From: Planctomycetaceae bacterium | GTDB taxonomy: Bacteria; Planctomycetota; Planctomycetia; Pirellulales; Pirellulaceae | Length of the DNA: 59,741 nucleotides | Assembly (NCBI GenBank): GCA_012959465.1 | Contig: DUDC01000314.1 | Location: 1-59,741, forward strand | Direction: 5' to 3' | Shown: positions 53,122 through 59,741 of the stretch, in pieces | Layout: every line of letters begins with the position of its first letter | Numbering within the stretch: position 1 is the first letter of the stretch | Made by a program: the position numbers and the translations under genes | Notes under the pieces: model-generated | The model's database searches: none | What the model saw: the letters and a program-made list of their open reading frames with translations, nothing else | What the model was told of the DNA's origin: nothing

Positions 53122-56004
53122 ATGAAGAGTTCGTCATCCGCGTTCCGAATCTTTTTGATATCCCTTGTCCTGTTCGTGGTCAGCGGCACGGGTTATTCGC
53201 AGTCGTTACACGATCGGATTGATCAGCTGTTGGCGGAAACCTATGTGGGACCGCCCATTCCGCTTACCGACGACGCGACGTACGTCCGTCGGGTCTACCT
53301 CGATTTGACGGGTCGAGTGGCGACCGCGGAACAAGTGAAGCATTTCATGGCGAATCCATCACCGACCAAACGGGCTGAGTTGATCGACACATTGCTCGCC
53401 AGCCCCGAGTTTCCTCGGCACATGGCGGTGACTTTTGACGTCATGATAATGGAGCGACGAGCCGAGAAACACATAAAAACTCCGGCATGGCGAGAGTTCC
53501 TGCACACCGCTTTCAAGGAAAATCGGCCGCTCAACAAACTCGCTGGTCAGATCCTAGCGGCGGACGGTGTGGACCCGGCGCAGCGCGCGGCGGCCAGATT
53601 CTACTTGGACCGTGAAGGGGAGCCGAACCTGTTGACGCGGGACACCGGGCGGATCTTCTTTGGAGTCGATTTGCAATGTGCTCAATGCCATGACCACCCT
53701 CTGATCGATAGCTACTACCAACGGGACTACTACGGTCTCTTCTCTTTCTTCAATCGGAGTTTTGTCTTTACCGACAAGAAAAAGAAACAGTCATTCTACG
53801 CGGAAAAGTCAGAAGTCCTGACGTCCTTCAAATCGGTATTTTCTGAGGAAGAAGGAACCACCGGACCATTCATACCTGGCGGCGTCGAATTGGTCGAACC
53901 GTTATTGAAAACGACGGAAGCCTATAAAGTAGAACCGACTGCCAACGTGATGCCTGTTCCGAAACACAGTCGTCGTATGCAAATGGCGGAGGCGGTATCG
54001 AGCGGTCAAAGTGCCGCCTTTAATCGCAACATGGCGAACCGCTTGTGGGCTCACATGTTTGGACAAGGCCTTGTCAGTCCGGTCGACCTTCACCACGATG
54101 ACAACCTGCCGTTCCACGCCCCATTGTTAGACCTCTTGGCGACCGAGTTAGCGGACGAACTTAAGTTCGAAACGCGGGCATTCCTCCGTGAGTTGGCACT
54201 AACCAATGCCTACCAGAGAACATTCGAACCCGTGGACTGGGATCCTCCTCTTGACGAACTTCAAGCTCGGCTGGTTCAGCTAGAAACTCAAAAGACAGTT
54301 CATGAAGCCGAATGGGAAAAATTGAAGGTCGAACTGACCGCACAACGGTTGGCGGCGTACAAAGTCCAGGAAGAATTTACCGCAGCAAAGAAAGCCGCAC
54401 TGGAGTCGATTGCCAAACACGGTACGGTTGCGACGGCCGCTGCCAAAGCGAATGGTGAAAAGGTAAAAGTAGAATCCAGCGTCAACAAGAGTCGTTCGAT
54501 TACGACGCAGCTGTCGGCCACGTTGAAGTCGACACAAGCGGCCAAGGAGTTTCTTGACGATTCGGAGTTGGCAGCGATCCTGCCGGTACTGGAAAAGCGA
54601 ATTGCGGCCCTGGGTGCGGCCGTCGAGAAACAGCTGCCAGATCTGCAAAAGAAGACCAAAGCGGCAACCGCAGCTCAGACCGCGGCGGATAGTGCTTCGC
54701 AGGAGGTCGACAAGCGACGAGTCGTGCACGATCAGGTCTCGCCTCGACAACTCGCGGCGCAAACGAAACTTGCGCCGTTTTTGGAAACGCATCGCTTGTT
54801 GACACAGCGTCAAGACCTTATCTCGCGCCAGATTGAACAGACGCAACGAGCGATCTTACTTCAAACGGCAAAGGCGGACATCGCCGCCAAGGAGACAACG
54901 ATCCCAACGCTTGAGGCAGAGCTCAAGAGCAATGACGCGACGCTTGCGACAGCAGCGACTGTCGTCGCCAAGTTGGATCCGCAAGTTAGCCAGATGGAGA
55001 AAATCCACGCGGCATCCGCCGCCAAAGCGAACGTCGCGGCCACCGCCCTCGATAAGCAGCAGGCGGCAATGAAATTGTTGGCAGAGGCCCAAAAGCAGTG
55101 GTTGGAAAGCGCCGCTCGGCTTGGCTCGAACCAAACGGAAGTCGATGCGACCGCGATCACGATGCACTATGCCAAAGTGATTCGCCGTCTGGCGGCCGAC
55201 GTCGAACAGTTAGCAGACGCGGCGGCGGCAGCCAAAGCGACGGCGGCCGAACACGAAAATGGACTGAAGAATCTGCAAAAACAAATGGCGCCGGCCAGTG
55301 AAAAAATGGCGGTCTTGGAATCAAAGCGAAACGCTTTGACAAACCAACTTCAAACGATTTCCGACGAACTGCAGACACTTCGATCGGCTCAAGCCGAGAG
55401 ACGTCAGAAGTCGATCGATTGTTGGAGTCGACAAGCCGCCTTGGCGGCACTGGAACCGCTCTCGCCCGAAGAAGTCGCCTGGAGTGTCCTGGTGGCCACA
55501 GGAGTCGCCGAAACATACCGCACGTCGGTGACCGGCGAGTTGAAAAAGGCGGCAACGGAAGCGGCCAAGAAAGCGGGGCAGAAGGCGCCGGCGGACGACT
55601 GGCAACCAGATCCATTTGAGCTGGAAGCAGCCATCGATGGCAAACTGGCCGGTTCGATCAAGAGTTTCGTTTCTCTATTCGGTGCAGCGGCGGGCCAGCC
55701 GCAGAACGAGTTCTTTGCCACCGTCGATCAGGCGCTGTTTGTGGCAAATGGCGGTACAATCAACGGTTGGCTCAATCCGTCCGGAAACAACCTGACCGGA
55801 CGGTTGGACAAATTGATCGAACAACCTGAAGCGTATGCGGCTGAACTTTACCTCAGCGTGTTGAATCGGTATCCAACTCAGCTGGAAAAACAGTCCATAA
55901 ACGAATACCTGGTGACAGCCAAGGCCGACGACCGAGTAAATAATATCTCCCGTGAACTCGCCTGGGCTCTGCTTGCGTCCGCCGAATTCCGGTTTAACCA
56001 CTGA
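53122..56004 (+). CDS. DUF1549/DUF1553 secreted protein with large coiled-coil insertion
   Basis: 960 residues with a signal peptide (FRIFLISLVLFVVSGTGYSQ). Residues about 30-270 are a DUF1549 (PSCyt2-type) domain, RRVYLDLTGRVATAEQV, LASPEFPRH, and the heme-like C-x2-C-H motif at 186-190 in LQCAQCHDHP. Residues about 290-375 match the start of DUF1553 (FNRNMANRLWAHMFGQGLVSPVDLHH). About 400 residues of Ala/Lys/Gln-rich coiled coil follow (for example AAAAKATAAEHENGLKNLQKQ), before the DUF1553 ending (ELYLSVLNRYPTQLEKQSINEYL). These proteins are characteristic of planctomycetes and probably extracytoplasmic. It heads a unit with DUF1501 and WD40 genes. Confidence 0.9.
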   Translation: MKSSSSAFRIFLISLVLFVVSGTGYSQSLHDRIDQLLAETYVGPPIPLTDDATYVRRVYLDLTGRVATAEQVKHFMANPSPTKRAELIDTLLASPEFPRHMAVTFDVMIMERRAEKHIKTPAWREFLHTAFKENRPLNKLAGQILAADGVDPAQRAAARFYLDREGEPNLLTRDTGRIFFGVDLQCAQCHDHPLIDSYYQRDYYGLFSFFNRSFVFTDKKKKQSFYAEKSEVLTSFKSVFSEEEGTTGPFIPGGVELVEPLLKTTEAYKVEPTANVMPVPKHSRRMQMAEAVSSGQSAAFNRNMANRLWAHMFGQGLVSPVDLHHDDNLPFHAPLLDLLATELADELKFETRAFLRELALTNAYQRTFEPVDWDPPLDELQARLVQLETQKTVHEAEWEKLKVELTAQRLAAYKVQEEFTAAKKAALESIAKHGTVATAAAKANGEKVKVESSVNKSRSITTQLSATLKSTQAAKEFLDDSELAAILPVLEKRIAALGAAVEKQLPDLQKKTKAATAAQTAADSASQEVDKRRVVHDQVSPRQLAAQTKLAPFLETHRLLTQRQDLISRQIEQTQRAILLQTAKADIAAKETTIPTLEAELKSNDATLATAATVVAKLDPQVSQMEKIHAASAAKANVAATALDKQQAAMKLLAEAQKQWLESAARLGSNQTEVDATAITMHYAKVIRRLAADVEQLADAAAAAKATAAEHENGLKNLQKQMAPASEKMAVLESKRNALTNQLQTISDELQTLRSAQAERRQKSIDCWSRQAALAALEPLSPEEVAWSVLVATGVAETYRTSVTGELKKAATEAAKKAGQKAPADDWQPDPFELEAAIDGKLAGSIKSFVSLFGAAAGQPQNEFFATVDQALFVANGGTINGWLNPSGNNLTGRLDKLIEQPEAYAAELYLSVLNRYPTQLEKQSINEYLVTAKADDRVNNISRELAWALLASAEFRFNH

Positions 56005-56061
56005 TCTTCGTTTCTAATTTGCGTCTCTTATTTGCGACAACAGCCAAGTGGAGAGAATCCG

Positions 56062-57357
56062 ATGTTTAAATGTACCTACGCTTGTGGATCCGACGAACAT
56101 CAGATTGCACGACGTTCCTTCTTGGGAATGACTGCCACGGGAATGGGCGCAATTGCCGGTGGTTTGGGAATGTTGGCGCAACCGGCCGCGGCGAAGAAGT
56201 TGGCGAGTGACCAGAAGCGTGTCATCGTGGTCAATATGGCTGGAGGCCTGAGCCAATTGGAAAGTTGGGATCCCAAGCCGGGGACGCCAACGGGCGGTCC
56301 TTTCCGAGCGATTCCCACATCCGTGCCCGGAATCCACATCTGTGAACTGCTGCCTGAGACGGCCAAACAGATGCATCACCTGGCCTTGGTCCGCGGTGTG
56401 AACATCCACGAGAACGACCACGGCAAGGGAGGCTACAAGATGTTCTACGGCCGTCCCAAGACGCCAGCCGCAGAATATCCACGACTCGGCGCCGTGATGG
56501 CGCGGACTTTGGAGTCAGACGCCACCGAATCGCTGCCGGGACATATCAATGTCACGCCTGGCGGAGGCGGCGGACGCGGGAACGATTCAGCCTACCTCGG
56601 TCCACGCTATGCCAGCATTTCCTTGGACAACGGCAAACCTCCCCAAAATTCGAAATTGCCCGACTCGATAAAGGCCGATACGGACGGTCGCCGGCAGGCG
56701 TTTCGGCGGGCGGCGAACGATGCGTTTCTTCAGCGGCGACGGACAGCGTTCACCGACGCCTACACACATAACTATGAGCAGGCGCTACAGTTGATGCAGC
56801 GGCGAGATGTCTTTGACATCGAAAAAGAGCCGCAAAAAGATCGTGACCGATACGGCTCGCACGATTTTGGCCGACACTGCTTGCTCGCGCGACGACTGCT
56901 GGACAGTGGGGTGACGTTCGTTCAGGTGACACACACAAACTACGACACGCATAACGAGAACTTTAACTTCCACCTCGAGCAGCTGGGGGAATTTGACACG
57001 CCATTCGCCTGCCTTGTCAACGACCTGGCCGAGAGGGGCATGTTGGATAGTACGTTGATCGTGGTCCTTAGCGAGTTTGGTCGCACACCTCGGATCAATC
57101 AGAACTACGGTCGCGACCATTGGGGCACGGCTTGGTCGATTTGCATGGGTGGGGCCAAAGTACAACGCGGCGCCACCTACGGAAAAACGAATGACCAGGG
57201 TACTGCGGTGACCGAAGGAGAAGTGAACCACGCACAACTATTCCACACGTACCTGCAAGCCGTCGGCGTCGACTCCGAAAAACAAATTGATATTGATGGT
57301 CGGCCGGTGCCGTTGGCGGATCCCGCCTTCCACCCGGTCAAGGAATTGCTGGCATAG
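56062..57357 (+). CDS. DUF1501 secreted protein (Tat signal)
   Basis: 431 residues from the ATG at MFKCTYACGS, with GGAG nine bases upstream; an upstream in-frame start would include the ribosome-binding site. A twin-arginine signal (ARRSFLGMTATGMGAIAGG) indicates folded export. The DUF1501 body is recognised from RVIVVNMAGGLSQLESWDPKPG, VRGVNIHENDHGKGGYKMFYG, DFGRHCLLARRLLDSGVTFVQV and LIVVLSEFGRTPRINQNYGRDHWGTAW, the alkaline-phosphatase-superfamily-like part with His/Asp ligands. DUF1501 genes routinely follow DUF1549/DUF1553 genes in planctomycetes; the pair's substrate is unknown. The gap to the upstream gene is 57 bases. Confidence 0.92.
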   Translation: MFKCTYACGSDEHQIARRSFLGMTATGMGAIAGGLGMLAQPAAAKKLASDQKRVIVVNMAGGLSQLESWDPKPGTPTGGPFRAIPTSVPGIHICELLPETAKQMHHLALVRGVNIHENDHGKGGYKMFYGRPKTPAAEYPRLGAVMARTLESDATESLPGHINVTPGGGGGRGNDSAYLGPRYASISLDNGKPPQNSKLPDSIKADTDGRRQAFRRAANDAFLQRRRTAFTDAYTHNYEQALQLMQRRDVFDIEKEPQKDRDRYGSHDFGRHCLLARRLLDSGVTFVQVTHTNYDTHNENFNFHLEQLGEFDTPFACLVNDLAERGMLDSTLIVVLSEFGRTPRINQNYGRDHWGTAWSICMGGAKVQRGATYGKTNDQGTAVTEGEVNHAQLFHTYLQAVGVDSEKQIDIDGRPVPLADPAFHPVKELLA

Positions 57358-57389
57358 TTCCTGACAGAAGTCTTATCGAGTGAATCGTC

Positions 57390-58379
57390 ATGGACGCCAA
57401 CCCTCAAGCCACGCACATCGTGCACCAGTGGAAGTGCGAAAGTCCGCTGATCAATTGCCGCTTTGAACCGGCGGGCAAGTTTGTCTTTACGGCAACGGAA
57501 GATTTTTCCATCTACCGCTTCGCTATGGCCGACGGCAAACGAACGACTTTGGCGGGCCACAAATCGTGGCCTCAAGCGATTGCGTTTTCCATCGACGGCC
57601 GCTTGATGGTCAGCGGTGGTTGTGATGATCAGCTGATCTGGTGGGGCACCGGCGATGAGCAACCGAAACCGATCCGCAAGATCGTGGCACATCGAGGCTG
57701 GATACGCGCCCTGGATGTCAGTCCCGACGGAAAACTGATCGCGTCCGCCGGAAACGACTCGCTGGTGAAGGTGTGGAATATCGAAAATGGCGAGTTGGTT
57801 GCGACGCTAACGGGACATGCCAAGCACGTTTACAGCGTCGCATTCCATCCAAATAGCAAATGGTTGTTGTCGGGCGATCTGGCCGGCGATGTGCGACAGT
57901 GGGACGTTCAGAGTGGAAAACTGGAACGTCAATTCGACGCCAAGCCGCTAACCACGTACAACTCGGGGCAACGAGTTGACTATGGTGGCGTACGAACCAT
58001 TGCTTTCAACGGCGACCAATCGCAAGTTGTTTTTGGCGGGCTGCACAAGGCTCCAAATCCGTTGGGCGCGGTCAACGAGCCGTTGATCATGCGGTTTGAT
58101 TGGTCAAGCCAAAAACTGTTGCGATCACACACGATCAAAGGTGTCAAAGGCATCATTTGGGGTTCGGCATTTCACCCGCAAGGATTTTTGGTGGGCGCGA
58201 CAGGTGGCAGCGGTGGCGGCTTCCTTGGCTTTTGGAATGACGACAAGGATGAAGAATTTCACAAGCTGAAAATGCCCAACACAGCGCGGGCCATGGACCT
58301 CCATCCCGACGGGATCCAAATCGCCACCGCTCATCACGACCGGTGCGTCCGCATTAGTTTCATGAAGCCAAAAACATAG
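57390..58379 (+). CDS. WD40-repeat protein
   Basis: 329 residues, no signal peptide visible. WD repeats are readable as GH-x(n)-W-D-type units: LAGHKSWPQAIAFSIDGRLMVSGGCDDQLIWWG, IVAHRGWIRALDVSPDGKLIASAGNDSLVKVWN, LTGHAKHVYSVAFHPNSKWLLSGDLAGDVRQWD, then more divergent units to TARAMDLHPDGIQIATAHHDRCVRI, at least six in all. It would fold as a seven-bladed propeller used for protein docking. Third gene in the DUF1549/DUF1501 unit, 32 bases after the DUF1501 stop. Such WD40 proteins often accompany these pairs, probably cytoplasmic or without export here. Confidence 0.92.
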   Translation: MDANPQATHIVHQWKCESPLINCRFEPAGKFVFTATEDFSIYRFAMADGKRTTLAGHKSWPQAIAFSIDGRLMVSGGCDDQLIWWGTGDEQPKPIRKIVAHRGWIRALDVSPDGKLIASAGNDSLVKVWNIENGELVATLTGHAKHVYSVAFHPNSKWLLSGDLAGDVRQWDVQSGKLERQFDAKPLTTYNSGQRVDYGGVRTIAFNGDQSQVVFGGLHKAPNPLGAVNEPLIMRFDWSSQKLLRSHTIKGVKGIIWGSAFHPQGFLVGATGGSGGGFLGFWNDDKDEEFHKLKMPNTARAMDLHPDGIQIATAHHDRCVRISFMKPKT

Positions 58380-58456
58380 CTGATGATGAGACTAGGGCAG
58401 CGGCGTCTATCCTCGCTCGACCTTTCTCTTGACCCTGCACGCAATCGGATCGAACG

Positions 58457-59482
58457 ATGTCCGCGCCGCGAAATACGATCGAACTCGAAGAACTGCTCAG
58501 TAGGCCACACACCAAAGTCACTGACCTGTTCCGGAAGAGAACCGGCGATATTGTGGTTCTGGGCGCTGGCGGAAAGATGGGGCCGAGCCTGGCGCGAATG
58601 GCTCGTCGCGCATCCGATCAGGCGGGCGGGTCGCGGCGCGTGATCGCCGTTTCCCGTTTCAGTAATCAGACCGTCGCCGAAGAATTGCGTTCGCACGGCG
58701 TCGAAACGATTTCGGTCGACTTATTGGACCCCGCCGCTTGGTCACCATTGCCCGATGCCGAATTGGTCGTGTTCATGGTGGGCTGTAAGTTCGGCACAGC
58801 CGATCGACCGGGGCGTACTTGGGCGAGCAACACGTTGGCGCCAGCCTACGCTTGCCGTCGCTATCCTGAGAGCCGCATCGCGGCGTTCTCGTCCGGAAAC
58901 GTCTACCCGTTGGTTGATAGGAAGAGTGGAGGTTGCTCCGAAGGCACAGCTGTATGTCCCGTTGGCGAGTATGCAATGAGCGTGTTGGGCAGGGAGAGGA
59001 TTTTCCAACATCACGCCGTGGAAAATCAAACCCCGATCAGTTTGATCCGACTGAACTATGCGGTCGAGTTGCGATATGGCGTTCTCGTCGATATCGCCCG
59101 CCAGGTGCTTGCGGGTAACGGCGTAGATCGGAGCACGGCATGGGTCAACCTGATCTGGCAAGCTGACGCCAATGCGCATGCCCTTTTGAGCCTCGACCTC
59201 GCCGATTCGCCGGCCGTTCCGATCAATGTCACTGGCCCGATCATCGAGTCGGTCACCGATTTGACCGTCGGCCTCGCCAACCGCCTCGGCAAACCGGCAC
59301 TGTTCGTGGGCGAGGAGCAAGAGACCGCGCTGCTCAACGACGCGTCACGGTCATTCGACAAGTTCTTTCGCCCAGAACTCACCACCGAAAAGCTCCTCGA
59401 TTGGACAAGCGAGTGGCTGCTCGCCAACGGACCGGTGTGGGATAAGCCGACTCATTTCCAGGTCCGCAGCGGCAGCTACTGA
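58457..59482 (+). CDS. NAD(P)-dependent epimerase/dehydratase-like protein
   Basis: 341 residues. The Rossmann fingerprint GAGGKMG lies near 37-43 in DIVVLGAGGKMGPSLARMA, later strands include FSSGNVYPL and the family's C-terminal half (INVTGPIIESVTDLTVGLANRLG). The catalytic Y-x3-K expected after the serine strand appears as GEYAMSVLG, where the Lys is replaced by Val, so the usual SDR chemistry is doubtful. Members of the extended SDR family modify nucleotide sugars or similar. It follows the WD40 gene by 77 bases on the same strand and ends about 120 bases before the PadR gene. Confidence 0.82.
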   Translation: MSAPRNTIELEELLSRPHTKVTDLFRKRTGDIVVLGAGGKMGPSLARMARRASDQAGGSRRVIAVSRFSNQTVAEELRSHGVETISVDLLDPAAWSPLPDAELVVFMVGCKFGTADRPGRTWASNTLAPAYACRRYPESRIAAFSSGNVYPLVDRKSGGCSEGTAVCPVGEYAMSVLGRERIFQHHAVENQTPISLIRLNYAVELRYGVLVDIARQVLAGNGVDRSTAWVNLIWQADANAHALLSLDLADSPAVPINVTGPIIESVTDLTVGLANRLGKPALFVGEEQETALLNDASRSFDKFFRPELTTEKLLDWTSEWLLANGPVWDKPTHFQVRSGSY

Positions 59483-59546
59483 TCGAGCATTGGGAAACCC
59501 GTGGCTAGTGCCTTCGGCTCATCATCGTCTGGCCAAATAAAAAGCC

Positions 59547-59576
59547 TTGACATCCAATAGATAGCGTCGCTATACA
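59547..59576 (+). promoter_or_regulatory. promoter with embedded palindrome upstream of the PadR gene
   Basis: TTGACA and TATACA are separated by 18 bases, placed 25 bases before the ATG. The spacer end and the -10 carry ATAGCG, T, CGCTAT, a perfect 6-bp inverted repeat (59561-59573). An inverted repeat overlapping the -10 of a PadR gene is a plausible autoregulatory operator. Confidence 0.55.
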
Positions 59577-59600
59577 TAGTGTAACGATACTCTTAAACCG

Positions 59601-59741
59601 ATGGAAAGTCTGTTGATGCCTGACGAGAACTTCTCCAAAAACCTGCTCCGCGGAAGCCTGGACCTGATGATGCTCTCGGTCCTGTCCAAAGGGTCGATGT
59701 ACGGCTACTTGATCCAAAAGGAGCTGAAGATCGTCAGTGGT
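59601..59741 (+). CDS. PadR-family transcriptional regulator, cut by window edge
   Basis: Only 47 residues are visible. NLLRGSLDLMMLSVLSKGSMYGYLIQKEL is the start of the PadR winged-helix domain, with the family's YGY-x-I/L-x(2)-x-L signature. The ATG was selected as the first in frame. PadR proteins repress adjacent genes, often a transporter or the regulator itself, and the palindromic promoter just upstream fits self-control. The partner gene would lie beyond the right edge. Confidence 0.9.
   Translation, partial: MESLLMPDENFSKNLLRGSLDLMMLSVLSKGSMYGYLIQKELKIVSG

Overview
The window looks like chromosomal DNA of a planctomycete of the Pirellula/Rhodopirellula type. The grounds are a secreted DUF1549/DUF1553-type protein followed by a DUF1501 protein and a WD40 protein, a Cys-rich HEAT lipoprotein, an FHA protein, a transmembrane kinase-like protein, PqqD/M50/HlyD fusion proteins, many lineage-type secreted hypotheticals, and frequent GTG and TTG starts. 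No phage, transposase, CRISPR array, tRNA or rRNA was recognised. The assignment rests on family recall, not on a database search.

Layout. 1-7.1 kb: a truncated M23-like secreted protein faces a tripartite RND efflux operon (pump, adaptor, TolC-type outer membrane factor); the TolC gene appears split by a frameshift. 7.2-9.9 kb: DUF2461, TerC-like and coiled-coil membrane proteins. 9.9-17.2 kb: a run of minus-strand genes (PhoD-like phosphatase, pectate-lyase-like protein, FHA protein, TPR-type protein, Cys-rich HEAT lipoprotein) closed by a strong hairpin terminator. 17.2-18.45 kb: no intact gene, but the remains of a methyltransferase broken by a 16-bp tandem duplication. 18.4-26.3 kb: quinoprotein-like propeller with EF hands, 2-hydroxyacid dehydrogenase, RNase HI, Kelch protein, Tat-exported TIM barrel, pterin dehydratase and two hypotheticals. 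26.4-29.2 kb: a tight TauE / enolase-superfamily / nucleotidyltransferase operon. 29.2-35.4 kb: VTT membrane protein, TIM-barrel isomerase, dicluster ferredoxin, LysA, a secreted hypothetical and IF-1.

35.5-42.1 kb is the most unusual locus: a short secretin-like coiled-coil protein divergent from an operon of a double-GAF/HlyD membrane adaptor, a second HlyD adaptor, and a PqqD-like/M50 metalloprotease/HlyD fusion. It reads as a candidate export or envelope system. 42.2-47.2 kb holds SMI1/KNR4, LarA-like, MlrC (M81) and RraA genes, probably small-acid or peptide metabolism. 47.2-48.8 kb encodes a transmembrane pseudokinase with most catalytic residues replaced. 48.9-52.9 kb holds a radical SAM gene and an asparagine-synthase-like gene lacking the glutaminase Cys, divergent from a FAD-dependent halogenase-like gene: a small candidate biosynthetic locus. 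53.1-58.4 kb is the DUF1549/DUF1501/WD40 unit, followed by an NDP-sugar-epimerase-like gene and the start of a PadR regulator with a recognisable promoter and operator-like palindrome.

A palindromic repeat (GTAGGTCACTTTCG, one base, CGAAAGTGACCTAC) occurs in three intergenic spots, and a fourth degenerate copy forms the last codons of the PhoD-like gene.
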